DNA from: Zoogloea sp041914405
Lineage (GTDB): Bacteria > Pseudomonadota > Gammaproteobacteria > Burkholderiales > Rhodocyclaceae
NCBI RefSeq assembly: GCF_041914405.1
Contig: NZ_JAYSDK010000017.1
Coordinates: 37,374 to 101,373 of the forward strand
DNA length: 64,000 nt
Reading direction: 5' to 3'
Shown here piece by piece: positions 8,490 through 17,641 of this stretch. The notes beneath the pieces are model-generated. The model was not told the origin of the DNA and did no database searches. It saw nothing but the letters and a program-made list of their open reading frames with translations. Each line of letters begins with the position of its first letter. The stretch's first letter is position 1. The position numbers were made by a program, and so were the translations under genes.

Positions 8490-9212
8490 GTGTCTGTGAG
8501 AAAAATCCATTCGTCGGCCAAGGCGGCCTTGGCCGACATATTGCGCGACGACATGACCATCATGTCCGGCGGTTTCGGGCTGTGCGGTATTCCGGCGGTG
8601 CTGATCGATGCGGTGCTGGAGTCCGGTGTGCGCGGGCTGACGATCATCTCCAACAACCCGGGTACTGAAAGCATGGGCCTCGGCAAGTTGTTCAAGACCC
8701 GCCAGGTGCGCAAGCTGGTTTGTTCGTACGCCGGCGAGAACGCCGAGTTCGCGCGCCAGTACATGGCCGGCGAGGTGGAGGTGGAGTTCAATCCGCAGGG
8801 CACGCTGGCCGAGCGCATCCGCGCCGGCGGCGCCGGTATTCCGGCCTTCTACACGCGGACCGGGGTCGGCACGGTGATCGCCGAGGGCAAGCCGCTGGCC
8901 GAGTTCGACGGCAAGCTGTATGTGCAGGAGCGCGGCCTGAAGGCCGATCTGGCGCTGGTCCATGCATGGAAGGCCGACACCGAGGGCAACCTGGTCTATC
9001 GCATGACTGCCCGCAACTTCAACCCGATGATGGCCAGCGCCGCTGCATTGACCGTGGCCGAGGTTGAGCTGCTGGTGGAGCCCGGCGAGATCGATCCGGA
9101 CCATATCGTCACGCCGGGCATCTTCGTTGATCGCCTGGTGCTGCTGGACAACGTGGATAAGCACATCGAGCAGCGCACGGTACGCCGTCGCGCCGCAGTG
9201 GTGGAGGAATAA
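8490..9212 (+). CDS. 3-oxoacid CoA-transferase, alpha subunit
   Basis: 240 residues from a GTG start preceded by AGAGAGGA. Family I CoA transferases move CoA from succinyl-CoA to a 3-oxoacid. Typical features are the glycine-rich GGFGLCGIP near residue 30, SNNPGTESMGLGKL and GAGIPAFYTRTGVGT. The beta gene follows after 4 bases. In context it could activate the 3-oxoacid made by the carboxylase, which would be a second activation route beside the ATP-dependent ligase. It is closest in appearance to ScoA/AtoD/PcaI types, which cannot be separated here. Confidence 0.9.
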   Translation: MSVRKIHSSAKAALADILRDDMTIMSGGFGLCGIPAVLIDAVLESGVRGLTIISNNPGTESMGLGKLFKTRQVRKLVCSYAGENAEFARQYMAGEVEVEFNPQGTLAERIRAGGAGIPAFYTRTGVGTVIAEGKPLAEFDGKLYVQERGLKADLALVHAWKADTEGNLVYRMTARNFNPMMASAAALTVAEVELLVEPGEIDPDHIVTPGIFVDRLVLLDNVDKHIEQRTVRRRAAVVEE

Positions 9213-9216
9213 AGCC

Positions 9217-9852
9217 ATGCCCTGGACTCGGGACCAAATGGCGGCACGGGCCGCCCGCGAGCTGCGTGACGGCTATTACGTGAACCTCGGTATTGGTATT
9301 CCGACCCTGGTGGCCAACCATGTGCCGCCAGGCATGTCGATCCAGCTGCAGAGCGAGAACGGCATGCTCGGGATGGGCCCTTTCCCGTGGGAAGGGGAGG
9401 AGGATGCCGACCTCATCAATGCCGGCAAGCAGACCATCACGACGCTGCCGACGACCAGTTTCTTCGACAGCGCGGCGTCCTTCGGGATGATCCGCGGTGG
9501 TCACATCCAGTTGTCGATGCTCGGCGCGCTGCAGGTGTCGGAGAAGGGTGATCTCGCCAATTGGGCGGTGCCCGGCAAGATGATCAAGGGCATCGGCGGG
9601 GCGATGGACCTGGTGGCCGGCGTCGGCCGCGTGGTGGTGATCATGGAGCATACCGCCAAGGGCGAAGCGAAGATCGTCCGCGAATGCTCGCTGCCGCTGA
9701 CCGGCAGTGGCGTGGTGAACATGATCGTGACCGACCTGTGTGTGTTCGAGGTGGGGCCGGACGGCCTGATCCTGGTGGATCTGGCGCCGGATACCTCGCT
9801 GGAGGACGTGCGGGCCAATACCGAAGCGGATTTTCTGGTGGCGTTGCAGTAA
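9217..9852 (+). CDS. 3-oxoacid CoA-transferase, beta subunit
   Basis: 211 residues; a GGAGG sequence lies ahead of the ATG. Glu47 in SENG is the catalytic glutamate that forms the glutamyl-CoA thioester. GIGIPT and GAMDLV are family motifs. It is the partner of the alpha subunit directly upstream. A hairpin with a T-run follows the stop codon, closing this two-gene operon. Confidence 0.92.
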   Translation: MPWTRDQMAARAARELRDGYYVNLGIGIPTLVANHVPPGMSIQLQSENGMLGMGPFPWEGEEDADLINAGKQTITTLPTTSFFDSAASFGMIRGGHIQLSMLGALQVSEKGDLANWAVPGKMIKGIGGAMDLVAGVGRVVVIMEHTAKGEAKIVRECSLPLTGSGVVNMIVTDLCVFEVGPDGLILVDLAPDTSLEDVRANTEADFLVALQ

Positions 9853-9858
9853 CCGGCC

Positions 9859-9888
9859 AGCCCGTGATGGCGGGCACCGGGCTTTTTT
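9859..9888 (+). terminator. Rho-independent terminator after CoA transferase
   Basis: An AGCCCG/CGGGCT stem is followed by six T residues immediately after the beta-subunit gene. An alternative shorter hairpin within it (CCCG/CGGG) is also possible. Confidence 0.65.
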
Positions 9889-9983
9889 GGGGGCAATGCG
9901 GTATCCAGCGAGGAATCCTTCTCTCTCTCCCTCTCCTCGGAATCCTCTTTGTCTGGAAGCCCCCGTTTTTTTCCTTACTTCAT

Positions 9984-10095
9984 GTGAGGGGCGAATGCAT
10001 TCGCCCCTACGGGTGCTGATGATTTTCCGGGGCGATCGAATTCGTCCGGAAATAAGCAGCCATGATCCTGTGGGGGCTAATTCATTCGTCCGCGG
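9984..10095. repeat. REP-like palindromes, copies 3 and 4 (one decayed)
   Basis: One good copy at 9984-10010 (GGGGCGAATGCATTCGCCCC) and a degenerate copy at about 10068-10095 with substitutions in both arms. A further fragment lies near 10029. Confidence 0.65.
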
Positions 10096-10109
10096 ACGTT
10101 CCTGATCGG

Positions 10110-10151
10110 GCGTCCGTTTTCCGGACGGTCGGGTGTCCGGAAAGCGGACGC
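10110..10151. promoter_or_regulatory. 17-bp inverted repeat upstream of the sigma54 activator gene
   Basis: Arms at 10110-10126 and 10135-10151 match at 16 of 17 positions, separated by 8 bases. The arm sequence CCGGAAAACGGACG recurs exactly (14 of 14) at 12752-12765, upstream of the apc promoter. It is a plausible activator or autoregulator binding site about 310-350 bases before the activator's ATG. Confidence 0.55.
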
Positions 10152-10461
10152 TTCGGCGCTCGCTGTATGCCCGATACGGGCAATATGCGGTTCTGCGGGT
10201 GGTGGCACAAAGACTGCTATGTCCGGATATCGAGTGTTTAGCGTGCTTCCCCTCAGCCACAATAGAATTGAGGCGGGTTGCACCGACTGAGCCTCGTGGC
10301 GATGCGCAGGGACACGCGTCGTCGGTCGGCTCCAAAGCAGAGCTCCCCGGAGAGCGGACAAGCGGACAGTGAGCCGCGCGACCGGGGAGAAATACACAGA
10401 ATCGTGCGCCAGGATGGACTCCATCGGCGACACGGTCGGACACACATAAAGGAGGGTGGGC

Positions 10462-12501
10462 ATGGCTGCCACAGTTTCATCCGGCCAGATGTTTTCCGTT
10501 CCGGAAAACGACGGCCGCATCATGACGTCCTGGGAGCGCTTTCTCAGCGGCGACGAAACCGGATCCGACGCACTGCGGCGGCTGATCGACGATTCCTGGC
10601 GGCGCTGTCATGGCGCCAGCGTCGATCCTGAACGCCATCGGGCGCCGGAGCCGCTGGCCGAGCATTCCCTGCATTCCCTGCGCGACGAGTGCGGTGAACT
10701 GCTTACCGCCAGCGCGCCGGTGATGGCTTCGGCGCGGGATTTCCTGTCCGAGACCGGCACCGTGATGGTCCTTACCGACCAGAGCGGCACGATCCTCAAT
10801 CTCGAAGGCGACATGTCCACGCGCGGCGCGGCGGAAAACGTACATCTGCTGTCCGGCGCCAACTGGAGCGAGCTGGCTTGTGGCACCAATGCCATTGGTA
10901 CGGCGCTGGAGGTGGGCCAGCCGGTGCAGATCCATTCGGCCGAGCATTACTGTGCGGGCATCAAGCGCTGGTCCTGTTCGGCCACGGTGATCCGCGATCC
11001 CTACGATGGCACGATCCTCGGCGTCGTGGACGTCTCCGGGCTCGGAGCCTCGTACAGCCGGCACAGCCTGGCCCTGGTGGTCGCCACTGCCGGGCGCATC
11101 GAGAACCGCCTGGCCAAGATCGAACTTGGGGTCCGTTATCGCCTGCTGGAGCAGTGCGTGGAGCGCCTGTCGAGCAGTTCGGCGGACGGCATCATCGTCT
11201 TCGACCGGCGTGGCCGGGCTATCAAGGCCAACAGCCGCGCATCCGCCGTCATGGCGGACATGGGCCTCGGCGAAGGTGCGGTGGCGCCGGACGGACTGGC
11301 GTCCCTGTCCCTGGCCTGGAAGAAGGGCAAGCGCCTGCCCGATGAAATGCCCGAATGGATGCGCCAGGAGTGGCTGGAGCCGGTGCTCGAGGGGGGAGAG
11401 CAGATCGGCGCGGTGCTGACCTTGCCGAGCCGCCGTGCCTTCAGTTCGGCCGGTGGGCGGATCGTGAGCTCGGTGTACGGGGGCGAGATGGCCTCCGAGA
11501 AGGAAGGCGCCTTCGAGCGCGTGGTCGGCGAGTCGTCGGCGCTGATGCAGGCACTCGGACGGGCCCAGCAGCTGGCCAAGTCCCGCGTGCCGGTGCTGCT
11601 GCTCGGTGAGACCGGCGTCGGCAAGGACGTCTTTGCGCGCTGCATCCACGAGTTTGGGGCAACCAAGGATGCGCCTTTCGTGGCCCTCAACTGCGGCGGC
11701 TTCTCCCGCGAACTGCTGACCAGCGAGCTGTTCGGCTATACCGAGGGCGCATTCACTGGCGCCCGCCGCGGCGGCATGATCGGCAAGATCGAGGCGGCCG
11801 ACGGGGGCACCCTGTTCCTCGACGAGATCGGCGAAATGCCCATCGACCTGCAGCCCCACTTTCTGCGGGTGCTGGAGGAGGGGGAGGTGTATCGCCTCGG
11901 CGAGAACAAGCCGCGCAAGGTCAATTTCCGCCTGATCGCGGCAACCAACCGGGATTTGCGCAAGGAGATCCAGGCCGGGCGCTTCCGCATGGATCTGTTC
12001 TACCGGGTGGCGGTGACCAGCATCAACATCCCGTCCCTGCGTGATCGGGCGGCTGACATTCCCTTGCTTGGCGAGCACTACCTCGAGCGGCTGGCACGCC
12101 AGCATGGTCTTGCGCCGCGTCGCCTGTCGCGGGGCGCCATCGAACAGCTCCAGCAGTACGCCTGGCCGGGCAACATCCGCGAATTCCGCAACGTAATGGA
12201 GAGCATGCTGCTGACCTCCCAGGAGGCGGTGCTCACCGAGGCGGACCTGCCGCCGGACCTGCGAGCCTCGCTCGGCAGCGCGCCGGCGCTAGGAACAGAT
12301 CTCCCCGGTGGCGACAGCCGTGACCTGACCTGTCTGGAGAACGCCGAGCGCGACGCCATCCTGCGGGCGATCAAGGGCTGTCGCGGCAACATGACTGCCG
12401 TGGCGCGGGAACTCGGCATCGCCAAGAGCACGGTGTATGTGAAGCTGAAGCGTTTCGGGCTTGAAAGCCTGGTGGACGATTTGCGCAACTACCGCCTCTG
12501 A
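10462..12501 (+). CDS. AcoR-type sigma54-dependent transcriptional activator
   Basis: 679 residues from the ATG, which has AGGAGG six bases upstream; a GTG at 10456 is a less likely start. Residues about 70-220 form an AcoR-like GAF sensor region. The AAA+ sigma54-interaction domain has Walker A GETGVGKD at about 382-389, GAFTGA at 429-434 and DEIGEM. The C-terminus is a Fis-type helix-turn-helix (NMTAVARELGIAKSTVYVKLKRFGL). It lies between the CoA-transferase operon and the carboxylase operon. It is the obvious candidate to activate the -24/-12 promoters here, possibly in response to the ketone. An inverted repeat in its upstream region may be an autoregulatory site. Confidence 0.92.
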   Translation: MAATVSSGQMFSVPENDGRIMTSWERFLSGDETGSDALRRLIDDSWRRCHGASVDPERHRAPEPLAEHSLHSLRDECGELLTASAPVMASARDFLSETGTVMVLTDQSGTILNLEGDMSTRGAAENVHLLSGANWSELACGTNAIGTALEVGQPVQIHSAEHYCAGIKRWSCSATVIRDPYDGTILGVVDVSGLGASYSRHSLALVVATAGRIENRLAKIELGVRYRLLEQCVERLSSSSADGIIVFDRRGRAIKANSRASAVMADMGLGEGAVAPDGLASLSLAWKKGKRLPDEMPEWMRQEWLEPVLEGGEQIGAVLTLPSRRAFSSAGGRIVSSVYGGEMASEKEGAFERVVGESSALMQALGRAQQLAKSRVPVLLLGETGVGKDVFARCIHEFGATKDAPFVALNCGGFSRELLTSELFGYTEGAFTGARRGGMIGKIEAADGGTLFLDEIGEMPIDLQPHFLRVLEEGEVYRLGENKPRKVNFRLIAATNRDLRKEIQAGRFRMDLFYRVAVTSINIPSLRDRAADIPLLGEHYLERLARQHGLAPRRLSRGAIEQLQQYAWPGNIREFRNVMESMLLTSQEAVLTEADLPPDLRASLGSAPALGTDLPGGDSRDLTCLENAERDAILRAIKGCRGNMTAVARELGIAKSTVYVKLKRFGLESLVDDLRNYRL

Positions 12502-12524
12502 CCGCCGCCGCCCGGCGGCGCAAC

Positions 12525-12570
12525 AAGGCCCGGTATTTCCGTCGAAGGGGCGGAAATACCGGGCCTTTTT
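12525..12570 (+). terminator. Strong terminator after the sigma54 activator
   Basis: A 15-bp perfect stem (GGCCCGGTATTTCCG and its complement) around a 9-base loop is followed by TTTTT, 24 bases after the stop codon. Confidence 0.9.
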
Positions 12571-12618
12571 CATTTTCGGGGTGGATAGGTTCCCGCGGAG
12601 GATTTCTGTGGGTGATTT

Positions 12619-12688
12619 CTGTTGGGGCGAATTCATTCGCCCTCTGCGGGTGATCAATCTCCGCGGGCGAATGAATTCGCCCCAACAG
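12619..12688. repeat. Paired REP-like palindromes (BIME-like), copy 5
   Basis: Two palindromic units at 12619-12642 and 12665-12688 are exact inverted copies of each other over 24 bases, 22 bases apart. Each unit is itself palindromic around GAATTCATTC or its complement. This head-to-head arrangement recurs near 20.9 and 21.9 kb. Confidence 0.85.
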
Positions 12689-12721
12689 GGAGGAGGAACA
12701 GGGGGCGTCTTCTTGTGTCCG

Positions 12722-12732
12722 GTCGTTCGATG
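12722..12732 (+). promoter_or_regulatory. Candidate activator element upstream of the apc promoter
   Basis: GTCGTTCGATG is identical to the element at 22010-22020 and starts 137 bases before the TGGCACG box. A second shared motif, CCGGAAAACGGACG, lies at 12752-12765 and exactly matches an arm of the inverted repeat upstream of the activator gene. Confidence 0.5.
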
Positions 12733-12829
12733 TTGCGTTGCATTAATTCAACCGGAAAACGGACGGCTTATCCGCAAAGAAAACGGGGTTGGTTCTTGGT
12801 TTTTTGTTGAATTTGTTTTTTGTTTTAAA

Positions 12830-12842
12830 AATCAACGATTTG
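12830..12842 (+). promoter_or_regulatory. IHF-site match between activator element and apc promoter
   Basis: AATCAACGATTTG matches the IHF consensus WATCAANNNNTTR at every defined position. It lies in an AT-rich tract between the candidate upstream element and the -24 box, as expected where DNA bending brings a sigma54 activator to its promoter. Confidence 0.65.
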
Positions 12843-12858
12843 ATTTTTATTTTCGCCT

Positions 12859-12874
12859 TGGCACGCCGCTTGCC
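12859..12874 (+). promoter_or_regulatory. Sigma54 (-24/-12) promoter of the apc operon
   Basis: TGGCACG, four bases, then TTGCC is a close match to the RpoN consensus. It is about 157 bases before apc1, leaving a long leader with no obvious reading frame. Confidence 0.85.
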
Positions 12875-13030
12875 ATATCTATTTGTGGAAAGTCCAGGTT
12901 CGTTGCCGGAAAAGAAGAAAGCGCTCCGGTGCGCGAAAAATAAATGCCTGGGGTCCACACGACCACGGTTTCCTTTTTAGCGATAGGGAACGGTTTCAAT
13001 CCACAAGAGGATGGCAGGAGGTAATGCGGT

Positions 13031-14968
13031 ATGGCATTGCAAATCAACATTGATAACGGTGGGACGCTCACCGATATCTGCATCATGATGGACGACGTCG
13101 TCAAAAAGACGAAGGTGTTGACCACGCCCTACGACCTGAGCAAATGCTTCTTCGAAGGGCTGCAGAAAGCGTCGGCGGTGATCTACGGCGAGCAGAACGT
13201 GGCTCGCCTTCTGGAAGAAGTGGACCTCATCCGCTATTCCACCACCCAGGGCACCAACGCCATCTGCGAACGTAAGGGGCCGCGCCTGGGGTTGATCATC
13301 GACGCCAAGACCCGCGACCTGCCGGTACGCCTGGCCGAGCACGACCCGGAAGTCTATGAAGCCCTGGTCGGCGACCGGGTGGTCTTCCTCGACACCGCGG
13401 CGGTGACCGGCCCCGATGCCGACATTGAGGTCGTCAAGGCGATCAACCAGCTCACCGCGGCCGGTGCCAACCGCCTGGTGGTGAGTTTCGGCGGCGCCGA
13501 CTTCCTGGACCTGGAAACCCGCTTCAAGAAGGTCGTGCTGCGCAAGTATCCGCGCCACCTGCTGGGCGCCGTGCCGGTGCTCTACGGCAGCGACCTGACC
13601 ACCGACCGGGACGTGGTCCGCCGCAGCTGGACCGCGCTGATCAACTCCTTCCTGCACCCGGCGATGGAGGCTTTCCTGTTCAACGCGGAAAACCGCCTGC
13701 GCGACTACCGCACCAAGAACCCGCTGCTGATCTTCCGCAACGACGGCGATGCGTCCCGCGTGGCCAAGACCGTGGCGATCAAGACCTACAGCTCCGGCCC
13801 GCGCGGCGGCATGGAGGGCATGAAGACCTTCGCCAAGCTCTACAACATGCCGGACGTGGTGGCCATCGACGTCGGCGGCACCACCACCGACATCGGCCAG
13901 TGCCTCGAAGGCAAGGTCGCCGAGGTGCAGCGCGGCCACGTGGAAGGCATCAGCGTGTCCTTCCCGCTGTGCGAGATCATGAGTGCTGGTGCTGGCGGCA
14001 GCTCCATATTCACGGTGGTCAACAAGCGCATCGTGATCGGCCCCGAGAGCGTCGGTGCCGTGCCGGGCCCGGCCTGCTTCGGCCGCGGCGGCAAGGAAGC
14101 CACCATCACCGACGCCAGCCTGCTGTCCGGTCTTTTCGATCCCAAGTCCTTCTTTGGTGGCGGCATGGGCCTCGATCTGGACCGCGCGGCGACGGCAGTC
14201 AGCCTGTCCATCGCCCAGCCGCTGGGCATCAGCCTCGACGATGCGCTGCTGCAGATGGAGCACGCCTACGAGGACAAGATCGCGGTCGAGCTGCACCGCT
14301 TCACCAAGATCTCCAAGGACACCGTGATGCTCGCCTTCGGCGGCGCCGGCCCGCTCAACGCCTGCGGCGTGGCGGAGAAGGCAGGCATCGACCGGGTTGC
14401 GGTGCCCAAGCTGGCGGCAGTCTTCAGCGCCTTCGGTATCGGCGCCTGCGACATCTCCCAGCGCTATGCAGTGGTCCTCGAGGAGCGTAGCGAACAGGCC
14501 ATCGCGGCGGCCCGCAAGAGCCTCGAGTTGAAGGCTTCCCGTGACATGTTCGCCGAAGGCTTCGGCGCCGGCGAGTACCAGGTGGAAGCCTGGCTGGTGG
14601 GCGAGGTGGATTGCGCTGCCGACCTGATCGTACCGCTTGGCGACGGCAACGCCTTCCCGGCCGAGCTGGCCAGGGCCAAGTCCGTCGAGCTGGAACTGCG
14701 TGCCGTCAAGCCGCTGCGCAGCGATGCCGGCAAGCGCGCCAGCTTCGTTGAAGGCGAACCGGCCCAGGCCGACGGCACCCGCAACGTGCTGACCCGCGGC
14801 CAGGGGCGCATCGATGTGCCGGTCTACCGCCTCTCCCAGCTCAAGCCGGGCGACCACGCCGCGGGTCCAGCGATCCTCGAAGAAGACTACTTCACCTGCC
14901 GGGTGCTCGATGGCTGGAGCTTCGTCATCAGCGACGCGGGCGACATCCTGCTCAACAGAAAGGGCTGA
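13031..14968 (+). CDS. apc1: Acetophenone carboxylase-like subunit 1 (hydantoinase A/oxoprolinase family)
   Basis: 645 residues, about 70 kDa, with AGGAGG upstream of the ATG. It has the HyuA actin-like ATPase fold: an N-terminal phosphate loop (NIDNGGTLTDICIMMDD), TTQGTNAICERKG, and the second-lobe motif AIDVGGTTTDIG. The set of five genes with sizes of about 645, 132, 711, 758 and 287 residues matches acetophenone carboxylase (Apc1-5) of Aromatoleum aromaticum. That enzyme carboxylates acetophenone to benzoylacetate using ATP and no biotin. A related ketone could be the true substrate. The order of subunits and the gene sizes are the main support. Confidence 0.82.
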   Translation: MALQINIDNGGTLTDICIMMDDVVKKTKVLTTPYDLSKCFFEGLQKASAVIYGEQNVARLLEEVDLIRYSTTQGTNAICERKGPRLGLIIDAKTRDLPVRLAEHDPEVYEALVGDRVVFLDTAAVTGPDADIEVVKAINQLTAAGANRLVVSFGGADFLDLETRFKKVVLRKYPRHLLGAVPVLYGSDLTTDRDVVRRSWTALINSFLHPAMEAFLFNAENRLRDYRTKNPLLIFRNDGDASRVAKTVAIKTYSSGPRGGMEGMKTFAKLYNMPDVVAIDVGGTTTDIGQCLEGKVAEVQRGHVEGISVSFPLCEIMSAGAGGSSIFTVVNKRIVIGPESVGAVPGPACFGRGGKEATITDASLLSGLFDPKSFFGGGMGLDLDRAATAVSLSIAQPLGISLDDALLQMEHAYEDKIAVELHRFTKISKDTVMLAFGGAGPLNACGVAEKAGIDRVAVPKLAAVFSAFGIGACDISQRYAVVLEERSEQAIAAARKSLELKASRDMFAEGFGAGEYQVEAWLVGEVDCAADLIVPLGDGNAFPAELARAKSVELELRAVKPLRSDAGKRASFVEGEPAQADGTRNVLTRGQGRIDVPVYRLSQLKPGDHAAGPAILEEDYFTCRVLDGWSFVISDAGDILLNRKG

Positions 14969-14973
14969 AAGAA

Positions 14974-15372
14974 ATGAAAGTACCGATGACCGAATACCTG
15001 CGCCTCGACCTGGATGCCGAGCAGTGGGAATGCCGCGTCTGCGATCACGTGATCGGCACGGCGAACAAGAGCTACAAGGAAGGGATGCTGGTCCACAACC
15101 GCGACCCGCGCGAGATCCATCCGCCCATCATCGATCCGGAAAAGTACCGCTTCACCTTCAGCCCCGATCCGGAATGGGTGCGCATCCTCGAGTACTACTG
15201 CCCCCATTGCGGCACTCAGGTGGAGACCGAATACGCCGTGCCCGGCCATCCGCCCCTCCACGACATGCAGCCTGACCTGCCCGCGCTGCGCGCCCAGTGG
15301 GCCAAGCGCGATGAGCTGAAGGACGCCGTGGTCGGCCCCGCCGTCACCGCCGACAAGGGCCACGGGCACTGA
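14974..15372 (+). CDS. apc2: Acetophenone carboxylase-like subunit 2 (small zinc-binding-type subunit)
   Basis: 132 residues starting 5 bases after apc1. Two CxxC pairs (CRVC and CPHC) could bind zinc, as in the acetone carboxylase gamma-subunit family. Its size (about 15 kDa) and place between two HyuA-like subunits match the small subunit of acetophenone carboxylase. The protein is cytoplasmic, with no signal peptide. How it contributes to catalysis is not evident from the sequence. Confidence 0.8.
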   Translation: MKVPMTEYLRLDLDAEQWECRVCDHVIGTANKSYKEGMLVHNRDPREIHPPIIDPEKYRFTFSPDPEWVRILEYYCPHCGTQVETEYAVPGHPPLHDMQPDLPALRAQWAKRDELKDAVVGPAVTADKGHGH

Positions 15373-15459
15373 GCGGAACCCCCTGGGAATTTGCCGGCGT
15401 CCGCCCCTGCACGAGCAGCGAGGCCCTGGGCGCCAGTACGACAAAATTGAGGAGATAGC

Positions 15460-17595
15460 ATGAGGCGCGTATCAGTCGATATCGGTGGCACCTTCACCGA
15501 TTGTTTCGTGGTCTGGGATGGCAAGTACATCGAAGCCAAGGCCCTGACCACCCATCACAACCTGGCGCTCGGCTTCAACGAGGCCCTCGGCAAGGCCTGC
15601 CACGTCCTGGATCTGGACCTGGAGCGCATCCTGTCGGCGGTGGACTCGGTGCGCTACGCCACCACCCTCGGCACCAATGCGCTGATCGAGCACAAGGGGC
15701 CGAAGATCGGCATGCTGGTGACCGCCGGCTTTGAGGCCACCGTGCCCCTGAGCCGCGCCCGTGGCTACGGCGAAGGCCTGGACAACCTGGGCCAGCAGGA
15801 CATGCCCAACGCCCAGCGTCCCGACCCGCTGGTGCTGCCGCACATGATCTGTGGCGTGCGTGAGCGCGTCGATTTCCAGGGCAAGCTGGTGATGCCGCTG
15901 GACGAGGATGATGTGCGCACCCAGATCCGCACCCTGGTGGACAAGGGCGCCGAAATCATCGTCGTGGCGCTGGTCAACGCGGTGGTCAATCCTGAGCACG
16001 AGCAGCGCATCGAGGAGATCCTGCTCGAGGAATACCCGTCCCACCTGCTCGGCGCGATCCCGGTGATCCTGTCCCACCAGGTGGCGGGGCGGAAGGGCGA
16101 GTACGTGCGGGCCACCTCGGCGATCGTCGACGGCTATCTGCACTCCACGATGTACCACGCCCTGTCGGCGCTGGAGCAGAACCTGCGCGCCCACCGCTAC
16201 GAGAAGCCGATGCTGGTCATCCACAACTCCGGCGGCATGGCCCAGCTCAACTCCACCGACGCGCTGCAGACCATCCACTCCGGTCCGGTGTCCGGCATCG
16301 GCGCATCCGAGCACCTGGCCATGCAGGCCGGCCTCGGCAACGTGGTGGCCACCGATATGGGTGGTACCAGCTACGACATCGGTATCGTCGTGGAAGGCGG
16401 CATCAAGCACTACGACTTCAACCCGGTGATCGACCGCTGGCTGGTGTCGGTGCCGATGGTGCACCTGGTCACGCTGGGTGCCGGCGGCGGCTCGGTGGCC
16501 AGCTATGACCGCATGTACGACACCGTTAAGTGCGGCCCCGAATCGGCCGGCTCAGACCCTGGCCCGGCCTGCTACGACCGCGGTGGCATGAAGCCGACGG
16601 TGACCGACGCCGACCTGATCCTCGGCTACCTGGACCCGAAGAACTACGCTGGCGGCTCGATTCCGCTCAATCCGCGGCGTGCCTCGGCGGCCATCGAGGA
16701 TGCCCTGTGCGACGACCTGGACTGCTCGGTGGTCGAGGCCGCGCTGCTGATCCGCGAGAAGGTGGACGACAACATGGCCAACGGCTTGTTCACCGAGTTG
16801 CGGGCCCGTGGCTACGACCCCAAGGACTTCACGATGCTGGCCTACGGCGGCAACGGCCCGCTGCACTGCTGCGGCATCGCCCAGAACCTGGCCATCGACA
16901 AGATCCTGGCGCCTCCGCTCAGCTCGGTGTTCTCGGCGGTCGGCGCCGGCAACATGCACCAGCTGCACATCCACGAGCAGTCGCTGTACATGGTGCTGTA
17001 CGACTCCAACACCCGGCACATCTTCGACGACTACGCGCGCTTCAACCGCATCGTCGCCGAGCTGAAGGAGCAGGGCACCCAGGATCTGCTGCGCCAGGGC
17101 ATCGCCAAGGAAGACATCTGCCACAACCTGGAGCTGGACATGCGCTACGGCAACCAGCTGGTGCAGACCACCGCTGTGATCCCGAAGCACGAACTGCATG
17201 GACCCGGCGACGTGCTGGCGATGATCTCCCAGTTCTCCAACGACTACGGCAAGCGCTTCGGCGAAGGCTCCCAGGCGCCGGAGGCGGGCATCCGCATCAA
17301 CACCATCCGCGTGGCCGCCTACGTGCGCCACGAGACCGTCCAGTTCGAGGACATCAAGCCGGTGCCCGCCGAGCAGCGCCGGAATCCGCCGGCTCCGAGC
17401 GGCACCCGCAAGTGCTACTTCGTCGGCCACGAAGGTTCCTTCGAGACCCCGGTGTGGAGCCGCGCCGCCATCGAGCCGGGCGTGCAGATCCCCGGCCCCG
17501 CGATCATCGCCTCGGAAGTGACCACCTTCCTGGTGAATCCGGGCTGGAACTTCGTCGCCGCCAAGCAGGGCGCCTCCTGGTTCCTGCGTGCCTGA
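15460..17595 (+). CDS. apc3: Acetophenone carboxylase-like subunit 3 (hydantoinase A/oxoprolinase family)
   Basis: 711 residues, about 78 kDa, with GAGGAG upstream. It is a second HyuA-like ATPase: SVDIGGTFTDCFVVWDG at the N-terminus, TTLGTNALIEHKG, and TDMGGTSYDIG in the second lobe. It differs enough from apc1 to be a distinct subunit. Two different HyuA-type subunits are characteristic of acetophenone carboxylase and fit the reported use of two ATP per turnover. It is followed by apc4 after 46 bases in the same operon. Confidence 0.82.
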   Translation: MRRVSVDIGGTFTDCFVVWDGKYIEAKALTTHHNLALGFNEALGKACHVLDLDLERILSAVDSVRYATTLGTNALIEHKGPKIGMLVTAGFEATVPLSRARGYGEGLDNLGQQDMPNAQRPDPLVLPHMICGVRERVDFQGKLVMPLDEDDVRTQIRTLVDKGAEIIVVALVNAVVNPEHEQRIEEILLEEYPSHLLGAIPVILSHQVAGRKGEYVRATSAIVDGYLHSTMYHALSALEQNLRAHRYEKPMLVIHNSGGMAQLNSTDALQTIHSGPVSGIGASEHLAMQAGLGNVVATDMGGTSYDIGIVVEGGIKHYDFNPVIDRWLVSVPMVHLVTLGAGGGSVASYDRMYDTVKCGPESAGSDPGPACYDRGGMKPTVTDADLILGYLDPKNYAGGSIPLNPRRASAAIEDALCDDLDCSVVEAALLIREKVDDNMANGLFTELRARGYDPKDFTMLAYGGNGPLHCCGIAQNLAIDKILAPPLSSVFSAVGAGNMHQLHIHEQSLYMVLYDSNTRHIFDDYARFNRIVAELKEQGTQDLLRQGIAKEDICHNLELDMRYGNQLVQTTAVIPKHELHGPGDVLAMISQFSNDYGKRFGEGSQAPEAGIRINTIRVAAYVRHETVQFEDIKPVPAEQRRNPPAPSGTRKCYFVGHEGSFETPVWSRAAIEPGVQIPGPAIIASEVTTFLVNPGWNFVAAKQGASWFLRA

Positions 17596-17641
17596 GCGCC
17601 GCGTGGATCCGATCCAAGCTAACTAGACGACAGGATTGAAA

